From positions 26,308,144-26,372,143 of the forward strand of contig NC_061806.1 of the NCBI RefSeq assembly GCF_021462225.1: a stretch of DNA of 64,000 bases, in the 5' to 3' direction. Origin of the DNA: Girardinichthys multiradiatus. Taxonomy: Eukaryota; Chordata; Actinopteri; Cyprinodontiformes; Goodeidae. Below the pieces are notes generated by a model, which worked only from the letters and a program-made list of their open reading frames with translations, did not search any database and was not told the origin of the DNA. Shown piece after piece: positions 46,286-57,539 of this stretch. Made by a program: the position numbers and the translations under genes. Position 1 is the stretch's first letter; each line of letters opens with the position of its first letter.

Positions 46286-49200
46286 ATGAGAATGAGTATT
46301 TGTACAGCTTAGAGACAAGAAGGAAAGTGAGAATGTATGACACTGGGAAATAAAAGGCAATACAGGGTTTCAGCGAAAAGGAATAAAAAGCTCTTACAGG
46401 CTAAATGACGCCTGATTCCCAAGATATTTGGCCTCCCTCGGGGGAACATGTAGTTTTTGCCCAGCACCGACAATTTGAGAGGCCTCTGAGGGAAAACAAA
46501 AAGACAAACACACAAGCTTTCCTCAGTGGTACAAGCTTACTGACAGTTTTAGAAACCATCATCTAAGCATCTTCCCATAGAGTTGCATCTTGCAATCCTT
46601 AGAGCATTTGCTGTTGCAGAAAGTGTAGCAAACCTGCAATAAATATTCAAAATAAAATGAAAGTTTCTCAAGATATAGCTTTCAAAACCAATGCTAAGTA
46701 TTCACATCCAATAGAACAGATACACATTTTTGGACAGAACCAATTTGAACACATGTAAGCTTTTATAAAGGACAATGCCAGATTTCCACTGAGATGGCCA
46801 AAAATGACAAAGAACAGGTTTTCAAATATCTCTTTCCTGTTTGCCAAGAAGCCTGGCTGGAAATCTACTTATCAAAATCGTTTTGGAATTGTTATCTGGA
46901 ATAAGAAAACAAATAAACACACACAAAAAAAAAAATATGTGCCACCCACTGTGCAGATTTTCTTTCAGATTTCAGAATAATAAATTTAAAAATTGAGCAC
47001 AAGACTGCTGATAGTGTTTTTTTATTTTTTTTATTTTCAAAGTCTTCAAGTGATGCATTTCCAATGCACATTGGTAGCGATCACAATCAAAAGAAAAGAG
47101 CCAAACCAAGTGACATACACATGGACCATAATAAAAATTCATTGAATCCACTCCACGGGCCAAAATGGATGGTGGCAGCTAGGTCATATTGCATCTGTGC
47201 AATATGAGGTCAGGGGTCACATAAAGTTGTATGAGAAGACACTGCGGTTTCATGCATCATGTATCAGATAAAGATTTCTGAGGCTGAGGGAGGCAGAGCA
47301 GAGGGTGGGGCAGGCTCATTGCAAACATAAATAAAAAGTCTGCATCTCTGGAGCCCTCATGTGCCTTTGATTTTCGTACTCAGCTTTTTAAACAGGGATT
47401 TCATGGTGGATTGTATTAAATGTTCCTCTTGCTGATTTTTAAACTAAACTAAAATTCTTAGTAGTTTGCATGCTGCACAATAAAGCTACTAGAAAAGTTT
47501 GTGGCATTTATGATAGTTAGGTTCATAAAATTAATTTCATTAAAATGTTTGGCCCTGGAGAATATCAGTCTCATTTTAACCTGTTAAGCCCTGAAAAACT
47601 GAAAAAAGTCAAGTATAGCTCCACAGTTATAGTCTAAATGCAAACATTTGGTGTCTATGTAAAGGTAAGGCATAAAAGAAAAAAATTTCAGTGGAACCCC
47701 TTTTGCAACTCTTACTATGTCTGATTTATTTGTGATTGAACAAAGAAAAAAAAATCACTTTGTTTGAGCCTTGCCCAAGTTTTTGCATTAAGATTAAACC
47801 CGGTCATCCCAGACGTATCGTAATTATTGTGGCCAGTGACATGCAAGCTTAGCCTCCACAAGAACTGTTCCCAAGCTCAGCTTGCACAGGTTAAAATTTA
47901 ATTATTTGTTGTAGTTTGACCATTAGATATTGAGCTTGATCATGATCATTTATAGGTTTATAAAATAGTTTTCCAAAAGTTGTCCATAGTTTCATCAAAA
48001 ATATTGAAAAATAACAAAATTATGTCATGAACAGATTGTTTTACAATGTTGTCTTTGTCAAGTTGTTTATGTGTTTGATTGTTCACGCATCATTGTGCCC
48101 CCCCCACCCCAAAAAAAAGAAAACCTAAAAAGTGTGCTGTGCATTTGTAGGCATTACTTTACTCTATAATACCACAAAATACTTGCCAATAAATTCCAAT
48201 ACAACAAATTGCCTTTAAAGGTCAACAAATCAGTGTGTGTATTTTAATTTTATAATTCATTATCTAACAAGGGGTCAATGGCTTTTTTACATTGCACCAG
48301 GCTGGTTTGTGTAACTTTTTCCCAATAATACAGAAAATCATTCAGAAACTGCATTTTGAATTTACTAACATTATCTTTATCTAGAATTAAAATTTGTTTA
48401 ATGATATGAACTATTTAAAAACAAAACCTAAAAGAGAGGGAATCTGTACTGGGTTTGTTTTATATAGCACTTTTATAAACTAATTGAAAGGGATATTTCA
48501 TATCTCTTTGCTCTATTTTTCATTCCAGAATGATGTTCAGTCCATGTTTCATCCCATGGCTGGGATGAAACATGGACTGTAGTGAACTGTACACAGACTC
48601 AGCATATTTATTTACACATATTAACCTATTTTAATACAGCACAAGAAGGAGTCACAGCTGGAATCCCCATGACTTAATGGAATCTCTGAACAACAAACCA
48701 CACCTCGTTCTCTACCCTGCTGCCTAGCAGCTAACGTTGAGGCAGCACGCATCAGCTGAAGGTCTTTGAAACTCGCTGGTGAGTATAAGACTCTACTTCG
48801 AAGAATCCTTTGATCCAAAGTTTACCATGGTCTAACATTAGCATATCTGTCGATCGAAGAACAACCAAAAGTTAAGTAATGATCTGCTGTACGAGCACCC
48901 AGCGTAAAGGTTAAATGGGCAATAAGGAAAATCTGGTCTCAAACCTTTCTTTCTGAGCTTCAGCAGAAAAGGATTCTGAACCAGAAGTTTCCAGTAGAGA
49001 CAGTGTCTCTAATCATGTAGAGTGAAGCGGTTTTCCCAACAGCCTGAAGAAGTTATCCAAACTGCAGCTTTGGACTCTTGATGCATGCCGATCTAGCATA
49101 AGCTACCCCAGCTGCAACTGAGAGCTGCCAGAGACTAAATGTACATCCTTCAATCAAACGAGGTGTGAAAACACCATGTTTTCCCGTACAAAATTCTTCA

Positions 49201-49829
49201 GTATTGTCAACAAAAGTGTACTTTGACTACAGTCAGTGTGAAGACTTTGTCTGAGACAATACACAAGAAACAGCTGTGGTGTCTGCCTTAATTCAATAAA
49301 CAGTGACATGTCTGAGGACTTTATAACTTTTATTTTTTTCAGTTTCTTGTGACGTTTAACATAGACCACACCTACAGGATACAACCTCTGGCTCCCACGT
49401 GGGATGAGGAGAAAACTGTTTTCTCTAAATCCTCAATAACTATTAGCTCTAAGATGAAAAAAGAAAAGCTTAATCAAATGGAGTCTCTCATGATACAAAG
49501 CAAAGTCTTTTAGCTGTAGAATCCATTTCTAATTTGGAAACAGCATACTGAGCACTCATAAAATTTTAGATAATTCCATGTTTGGCTTACTTTTTAACTA
49601 TTTTTTTCAGTTCATTTGTTTCTCTGTTTTTAGATCATCTCTACAAGTTGCTGGTGCAGATTAGATTACTCAAACATTTCAGCAGAAGAAGAAAGGTTCT
49701 GTATATACTTTTTGTCTTTGTTTTTTAGATGTAAATAACCTCTGCATTAAAACAAAATAAATTTACAATTCTGCCAGGTTCTCTCTGTTTATCAGAATTT
49801 TGTGTGACGTGCCTGCATTAACCTGAGTG
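46286..49829. other. Unassigned AT-rich DNA with two palindromes
   Basis: No gene was recognised in 3.5 kb. Two hairpins are present: 47184-47207 (10-bp arms, 4-nt loop) and 48538-48579, listed separately. Open frames of 60-76 codons lack domains. Confidence 0.5.
48538..48579. repeat. Hairpin: 19-bp perfect arms, 4-nt loop
   Basis: cagtccatgtttcatccca (48538-48556) pairs perfectly with tgggatgaaacatggactg (48561-48579). The loop is tggc. Confidence 0.95.
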
Positions 49830-51036
49830 ACGTTTAAAGTGGAGAAACTACATGTTTTTTTTGTTTTTTTTTATGTAAAACATCTAAAAACATACAATTA
49901 GAATGATTTGATTCCTTGTGATGACAACATCTGGTTAATGATGATATCCGGTTACACCACCGGAAATCCTGCCCTAGGATGTCCCGCCACCGGATGTCCC
50001 GCCAACCTGTCAAACTTTTCACACCTCTTTTGATTGAATAATGTACATTTAGTCTCTGCTGCCGCCATGGTTCTTCGTTCACTGTCTGCTATGTAACTCA
50101 TCGGCCATCGGACCTCTTGTTTTTCAAAACGGTTCATCTTTGAGGTAATGTTTGGGTGGAGAAAATTTGTTTTGGAGGAAACAATCAAAATATTGCTTAT
50201 TTAATGGTGTTTGTTTATGGTGGCAAAATGGCAACTTGGTGGGTGAAGCTAAAGGGAACCGGCTTTAGTCTTTAGATATTTACATATGACCATCTTGTGA
50301 GTCCATAAATGTTCCTCTCTGCCATTTTAGTAGTCTATTACTACATGCGATGGCTAGGAAAAATAATATTAAGGTCAGTTGTCCAAAAGATTATTGATTT
50401 ATAATTCGGCAATTATTATTTCCTTATATATTATCTTTACTAAAAAATGGCAGCTGATTAAGGTAACATTAAGATTCAATTATCAAAAATTTTATTGACT
50501 TCTAGTTTGACATATTCTTTAAAATATTATTTTATTAAAATCATGTTTTACTTACCTACTGATCTGATTTTGCATTGGGACTGGTTATTTCAAGACATAG
50601 CAATTGCTGTCCTTAATTAGTTTCAAAAACTAATTTGACCTAATTTCCAAACTGCTAAAGACAAACCAAGGCTCTTAAATTTAAATATCCACATTGAACC
50701 GTCATATCCTTTTTGTGGGTTCCTTTGTTCCTTTTGTTTGCACATAGTTAATTTGTTTATTTATTCCTTCATTTTGTTTGGTAGTTTAGTTGAATCGTTC
50801 AAGCTTACTAAAGAGTTTGTTAAATTTTGTTAAGTTTGTTGAATTGGCATTGTTAATAAATTATTTTATTTTATAGAGATGCTGTGGTGAATTTATTCCA
50901 TATGTGTTTTGTGTTTGCTGCCTTATGAATGCCAGTGCTCAATTCACTCTTTCATCCATTGTTTAAGGACCACAGCCATATGGGGCTGGTATTCACATAA
51001 CAATATTTAAAAGACCGAAAGTTATTTAATTAAATA
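49830..51036 (+). mobile_element. Older LTR copy, 3' part, head-to-tail with the next LTR
   Basis: Blocks match the distal part of the LTR at 51037-52957 in the same order: aatattattttattaaaatc, gcattgggactggttatttc, ttggtagtttagttgaatcg, ctaaagagtttgttaaattt and ggggctggtattcacataac. The match is loose, so the copy is older or from a sister subfamily. It ends at 51036, exactly where the next LTR begins. The 5' limit is uncertain. Confidence 0.55.
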
Positions 51037-52957
51037 TGTTGAGACCCAGCCATGGATTTCAACATTAAAACTCTGGTACAAACTCTTCTGGAACTTTTCA
51101 AAATAAAGTGCAATAACCTTCTTCCAGCACAGCCATGAAATGGGATAACTGCGGATTTCCTGTGACACCATTGCCCAAATAAAAGCACAGCTGTTGCTAC
51201 ATCCGCCCTCTACCATTCGGCCTTCCAGAGGGACCAGATAGGGGAAACAAGCGCGCTGATGTCTCTTTGCTGGCAAACAGATATAAACCCTTCAACTGGA
51301 TCCAAGGATGTCATATGATCATCAATCATATGCAAAGTTAAGTACGAATGAAATACTGTCTGTGTATCCGGTATTTTCATTCATAAACGGGGAAATTAAG
51401 GTGTGAGAATTGCTTACTTTCTCTCTGAGGCCTGCAGAAGAAAACTGTCCCAGAGAAGTTCCCTGCAGAGACCCGGTCTCTATGAAGCCGAGCGGAGCGG
51501 TCTCCCAGTCTGGAAGGAAGACAGCAGAGACCCCATCACCGTGCTTACGGTAACGTGCAGTGTGGTTGGCGGACAGAACGGGCCGTCTTTCATTCACAGC
51601 CACGGAGGTTATCTAGAAGCTACCTGTTTGTTCACAAACCTGCCGACAGAACACCCGCCACTCCCCACAGCTAAGGAGGTTAGCTGTAGCTAACCGTTCA
51701 AAGACTGTGGACGTTTCTTCAAACTTCTCCGCCTTGGACAACGTTCCTCACCACAGTTCACGAAGTTAAGTGTCTGGGCAGAATAATATAGAAAGATTTA
51801 GATTGAAATGATCTAAAAGTTTTTCATTTTATGAAGTTTGGTTTTGTTTGTGTTGAACTCAGCTATCTTGGTGCTAGCAGGCTATCTGCAGCACACGTGC
51901 TCAGGTTGTGTTCTTTGTATGTTTTTAAAGTTAAGACAAACTTTAAAGGGTGATTTTAAACACAGAAGATTGGCCATAACGCGCCGTCCGCGCTTATGCA
52001 TTTTAACCCTTTTATTAACGGTATTTTAAAGGTATGTGTTTGATTCTGCTGCTAAGCTAGCAGCTTATTTGTTAGCTTCAACTGCTAACAGGTAAGGACA
52101 GTGCCTGCTGCCAAATAATATTTACCCAGAAAAGTTTAGTTTTCAATCCAGTAAATAATGTGTCCCTAACATCATTTTACTAAATTTGATAACTAAGTAA
52201 ACACCATTAAGCCCATTTCTCCAGAAAGATTTGGCTCTTTTCCAAAATACATCCTTAAATGTTTTAGCATTCCCTTAATAATATTTCTATAAATATTATT
52301 TTAATAAATAAAGGCAGCTATTTAGACACCATTGAGAAATGGTCAGCCAGACGTTTGGTTTTATTCAGCAGATTATTATTTAAAACATTATTTTATTAAA
52401 ATAATATTTTATATTATCTTGCATTGTGAATGGTTGTCTAAACGTTTGCTGATTATTGCCTAAGTTGGTTCCAAGACTAACTTAAATTCATTTCCAAATT
52501 CTTCAAGATAATCCTTGGTTTTCAAACATAAACATTGCATGGTAATGTTGCCTCACTCTTTTGGTCGTGTTTTCAGCCATTTTTAATCAACTTGTTTATA
52601 TTGTACATAGCCCTTTAGTCTTCGTTATTCTTTAATTCTGCTTGGTAGTTTAGTTGGATTGTTTTAGAATATTAAAGAGTTTGTTGATTGAAATATGTTT
52701 GACTTTGAGTTGACTTATTTTTGTTAATAAATTCTTGTATTTTAAGAAATTTTGTGAATTAATTCCATATATGTGCAGAGTTTTGCTGTTCAATAATGTC
52801 AGAGCTCGTCTCACACCTTTTATTTTGTCCTAATACCATCGCCTTACTGGGCTGATATTCACAGGACGACCCTTAACAGACCAATAAATTATTTGATAAA
52901 ATATTAAAATATTAATATTAAATATTAAATAATATTCTCAGATTCATAATCCCAACA
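51037..52957 (+). mobile_element. Solo LTR, about 1.9 kb
   Basis: It begins TGTTGAGACC and ends CCCAACA (a TGTTG/CAACA inversion), with a 4-bp flank aata at 51033-51036 and 52958-52961. It is highly similar along most of its length, in inverse orientation, to 59330-61100. It has an aataaa at 52736-52741. There are no internal genes on either side, so it is a solo LTR left by recombination. The LTR is unusually long. Open frames inside it (51322-51693) are not conserved in the other copy and are not called. Confidence 0.75.
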
Positions 52958-52961
52958 AATA

Positions 52962-54628
52962 TTAAATAACTTAAGTACATTATTGTATAACAATTTAAAA
53001 AAAATGTGAATGAGTCATATAACTGTAGAAGAAGAGTGTAGGAGAGGAAGTGTGGTACAAGCAGATCCTGTAGAAGACAGAGGCATCTGGAGCTGTAAAT
53101 CCAATCATTTGACTTCTTAACTTTTTATTCAAATGGCCCTGACCTATTTGTTGTTGATGCTTCAGTTCATTTCATATGATCCACCAACAAGCCAAGAGCG
53201 ATTATTCCAGCACAAATGGCATGGACTTGACGGGGGCCCGAAAGCGCTCATATACCTCTCTGGCCTCAGGCCGCAGTTTGTCATAACACAGGGAATTATG
53301 TATTATGCCTGTGCCTGGTGATGACATCACAATAGCAGGATGAAATATAAGCTCTGATATGGCCAACTGATTGTGGAGAGCTGCGAGGGCTTTCATTAAA
53401 AACAGCATATCGCTCATAAAAAGATTAGAGCTGGACAGCTGTTTCCTGATAGCATGAGGCTTCTGTAGTGGCTTTATCATGAGGAGGCACACCTGAAAAA
53501 TATAAATTCCCCCAACAGTGCGTTCATGGTGCTGTACTGCTCTGCAGTTCTACAGCAGGAAACAGCCGCACACTGAGTCGCACTAAACATTTTACACAAC
53601 TTTTTACAGCTTTACTGATACATTCTAACATTAGATAACATAAGATGTCATACAGTATGAACAAATTTAGTAAAAGTCTACATTTTCAGCAAAAGAAAGA
53701 GAATTTATAATTAAAAATAGCTATCTATAGTTTTTGATATGTGAGAAAGGGCTAAGCCCCCAGGGCGACATTCTTTCAGGAGGTGGCACAGGTGCTCAAT
53801 AAACAAATCAACAAAAATGCAAACAAACAAAGTTATCTATCAGTTGCACATCTAATGAATTTTCATTTGCTGGACTTACTCTACACAGGTTTGAAACATT
53901 ATGGCAAAACAAAAAAGGTTTCTCATATAGTTAAAATCTCTTCTTGCCCCTTTCTCAACTACTGCCCATCACTAGTTAAGGCAGGGTTAGCAACAGAAAC
54001 ACCAAATTTGTATACCCCTGTCCTACTATGTAGGATTTTCATGGTCTAGAAAGACAAAATGCTTTAGGGTGTTAATGCTCCAGCTACATTTCTTGATCAT
54101 TACATAAGCCACGCTGCCATTAATATTTAAGACACAAATGTAGCCACATGAATGCCAAAGCTCCCATATGCCATGTATTCTTCACATATGTGCAGACAGT
54201 TTACTCACCTCAGCATGCCAGATGCTCAAAACTGAAAATGAAACAGACATCATGACTTACTTTCAGATTAAGTTGTCTAATAATAATAATAATAATAAAT
54301 GGATCATTAAATATTAAAGCAAAACAAAGCTGTAAAAGTAATATGTAAATCCAACACCCTCTATCCCAATACACATGCACTATTCAGAACAGGAGCCAAA
54401 GAAAAGCAATACACATACATACTTCAAAGACATAACAAAACTTGATGTTTTACAATATCCACCTCATGTCCTCACTATCAGGCCTATGTAACGTGCATTT
54501 TTAATACACTATTATACATGGCAAGACAGGAAACAGTGAGACAGCTTTTGAGAAAGTTACAAAGAGTTTATTTTTTTTTTACTATTGCTTCTGTTATATT
54601 TGAGAAACAGATTACCACCTTTATAAGA
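52962..54628. other. Unassigned DNA, candidate conserved block 53190-53480
   Basis: No gene was recognised. The block 53190-53480 is balanced in composition and free of repeat text. A 96-codon minus-strand open frame across it (53202-53492) has no known domain. It could be conserved non-coding DNA. A short (aat)n run lies at 54279-54298. Confidence 0.35.
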
Positions 54629-54720
54629 AAGTCAAGTCAAGTTTATTTATATAGCGCTTTTCAGCAACAAGGCACTCAAAGCGCTGTACATGAGGAAAAA
54701 CATTACAGTGATACAGAAAA
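54629..54720 (+). repeat. Fragment of a common fish interspersed repeat
   Basis: The text gtcaagtcaagtttatttat followed by atagcgcttttcagcaacaa and caaagcgctgtacat is a familiar dispersed fish sequence (tttatatagcgcttttc and caaagcgctttaca). A weaker piece of similar text lies inside the SINE near 8367. The family name is unknown to me. Confidence 0.5.
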
Positions 54721-54764
54721 TCAAACAGAAAAACAAATCAAATGACACTAATAATCCTTGGGAG

Positions 54765-55140
54765 TTTACTGGTAAGAGCTGGTTCCAATCCAATCTTTCT
54801 AATAGAGGTAGTTACCTCATTAAGTCCTGTGTGGTAAGGAATTCATCCGGTGCTAGAAGAAAAATTATAATATTAATCCTTGAGGTCGCTGGTATGAGGC
54901 AGTTGTGGTCCCATCATTCAAATAAACTGGGTCACTGGCATAAAACAGTTTTAGGCCAAACTTTTAAAATATTAATAATGTATGGCTGTCACTGGTATGA
55001 TATAGTTGTAATACAATCCTTTTAAGAAATCTAAAAATTCTCTGGTCATTGGTGTAAAAACAGCTTTAGTCCAAATTTTCAAATACTAATAATATTTGGT
55101 TTTCACTTGTAATCCTTCTAAGAAATCTGAAAATCTATGA
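54765..55140. repeat. 57-bp tandem repeat, about seven units
   Basis: Units opening with ggtcactggtataa-like text start at about 54765, 54824, 54885, 54931, 54988, 55045 and 55102. The last four are spaced exactly 57, 57 and 57 bp, and the 46-bp gap before them is a unit with an 11-bp deletion. Two alternating types are visible. One continues aacagttttaggccaaactt and the other gatatagttgtaatacaatc, giving a 114-bp higher-order unit. An isolated unit start (ggtcgctggtatgatacccc) recurs at 55541. It lies right after the dispersed repeat at 54629 and may be part of one element. Confidence 0.88.
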
Positions 55141-57009
55141 AAAGTGATGAAATCACACATTTAGGTAGATGAGAAAAGAGACCATATTAGGTAAGAAGAG
55201 GGAAAAAAAAAATCATATTTCACACTTTATCCTTAGCAGGATACAGATTGAGATTGCAAAAAAAAAGTGGCTTGAATGGTTGTGATCTGGGTACATGGTA
55301 GAGATAAGTGAAACATTTTGGTAGAACATAGCCATGCATAATCCTGGGCTGGTAAATATACAAAACCAATCCCTGTGAGAAAACCAAACAAAAATGTATT
55401 TTAAGTACATATTTTTCCGTATTACAATAGAATATGGTTTACCAAGCTAATTTTCAATCAGCCAAAAAAGAATAATGTCTAGTACTTATGATGACCTGTC
55501 CAGCCTAAAACATTCTCCTGCTCTTGAAATTGGAGATTGAGGTCGCTGGTATGATACCCCGGAGTTTGCACCATTTAAATGCTACAACTCCACTCTGTTC
55601 AACCCCCACAGAGAGCTGTACATAATGGAACAAATATGTTATGCGGCAGACAAACAAGAGGAAAACAGTAAATGCTGATTGTTTAAGAATAAGGGAGGCG
55701 TACAGGTGCCATTACTAATTTGGTGAGAGAAGTCGTAAGAGGACGGCCTTGAAGTGCACCAAGCAGCTGGATCAGTCTCCTAAAAATTGCACAACATCAA
55801 AGGCTTTTTAGCTTGTTTCATCAAAGATGTCTTCGCTGAGTGGCTCTCACTGCCTGCAAGCACAGAGTGTATGTTTGTGTATGTGTGTCATTCTCAGTAT
55901 GGGGTTTTCAGGAAATCTTGGCATGAAAGCAAAATTTACCCTCACATCCAAGAAAAGTGATATTCCTCTAACACAACATTGTTTACATAAGGAAATGAGA
56001 AATGAAAGTAAGAAGGCAGACATATACTTAACCACGCTTCTCTGTTTTTATTTTTTATGGCTGAAGAAAAATATCTGTGGCTGGGAATATGAAGTGGAAT
56101 ATGACATTTAAACACCAGTTTGAGCACTCATTTCACTCTCTGACAGGTGTGTTAGACATGCACTAAATTAGTTTCACACGTTTCTTCCACATCCAGTTCA
56201 GAGGCAACAGAGAAAGACAACAAAAAACAAGAACAAGTACATAAGAAAGTAGATAACCAAGAAACTAAATAAATAAATGTAAAAACAAATAATTGTTTTT
56301 TTTTTATTAAGCAGTTTCACCCAACAACTGAGATCAGATTTTGTCCTTATTTAAGCATAAAACATTAAATGAATATTGCATTTGTTATTGTATTTATTTC
56401 ACATTTTGAGGACAGACAGAATCCTTTGACTCCCCTATGTATAAAAGCTACAAAGAACAAACAACCTTACAGCTTCCCTGCATTGCTTTACTTTTTTGGC
56501 ATGTGCACAAAAACAACAACTTGCCATCATGAGATCCATATGTTAGTTAAAGCGGTGTGCTACATTGCAACGCCCGTTATCTCATACATGTGCAGCTGTC
56601 ACCACCTCTGTTCTCAGCCCAGAGACGTATCAATGGGGGATCTTCTTTATCTCCCCTCCTCAATTTCTCCTATTTCCCATGAGATACATAACCTGTTTGA
56701 TATGTGAAGTCACATCATGCGTCTGGTATGTCCAATTTTGAGACGCATGCAAAATATAGACTTGAAATTTGGAAAGTGATTAGGTGGGTCGATTTGTTTT
56801 CTTTGTTTGCAGCAAAGTCTTATAAAATATATCTTTTAAAGAACATAAAAACGTTACTAAAACTGCAAATTTCTGTAAAAATTTACACAACATGATCAAT
56901 GTACATAATTATAATTAAACTAAAAAGTTATGTCTGTGTCTGATTTATTTTAACTACGTTGGTCAAAACAAAGGCAAACTGTGATGTGATAAGCACTCTC
57001 AGGCCTCAG
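55141..57009. other. Unassigned AT-rich DNA
   Basis: No gene or named repeat was recognised apart from the isolated 57-bp-repeat unit at 55541. Open frames at 55827-56111 and 56369-56707 lack domains. Confidence 0.5.
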
Positions 57010-57290
57010 CCATTGCCATATAGCAATTTGCCATAGGAGATCCCAAAACATTCCTGGGCTGCAGACAACATAGCCCCCAAAATTATAGGGTTACTTAAAT
57101 CCCTCCACCACGTTAAAGTGGCAGTTCTTAGGAGGAGATGGAACAGGAGTTGGAAACATAAACAATGAGCTGGAGAGTCTTGCTGGGTAGAGGGATGTCT
57201 GGGTGTCCCTATTGGACCTGTTACCAAAGGTCATTCTCGGATAAACCGAATAAAGATTAAGAGGATGGATGGATGGATGGATGGATGGGA
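57010..57290 (+). mobile_element. RTE/Rex3-like LINE copy with inverted 5' end
   Basis: Two LINE ends meet in opposite directions. The left part (57010-57131) matches the 5' leader of the LINE at 8191 in minus orientation: acaacatagcccccaaaatt and atccctccaccacgttaaag against 8123-8178. The right part (57132-57290) reads as a LINE 3' end on the plus strand, finishing in a gatggatggatggatgg tail at 57274-57292. Apparently about 3 kb of body is missing. This is what twin priming during reverse transcription produces. Confidence 0.7.
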
Positions 57291-57539
57291 TTTACCATAG
57301 ATGTGCACATTAAGCAAGCTTTATTAACCCTTTTGTAACATTACTTTAAACATGCAAGCTACACTCACCAGCCACTTTATTAGGTACACCTTGCTAGTAC
57401 CGGATTTGTAAGGATTATGATTATTAATTAATTAATATTCATCAAGAATTATAATTTAAAATCCTAATTTGAAAAAAAAAAAAATGTCTTAACCAAAAAT
57501 CATTATTTACGAATAGAAATCAGAGATGTCCTCTGGTGT

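Noticed and set aside
51322..51693. Overlapping open frames inside the LTR as accessory genes
   Set aside because: They are not preserved in the inverted copy at 59330-61100.
53202..53492. 96-codon minus-strand open frame as a possible small protein
   Set aside because: No known domain and no support for splicing; the block is better kept as candidate non-coding conserved DNA.
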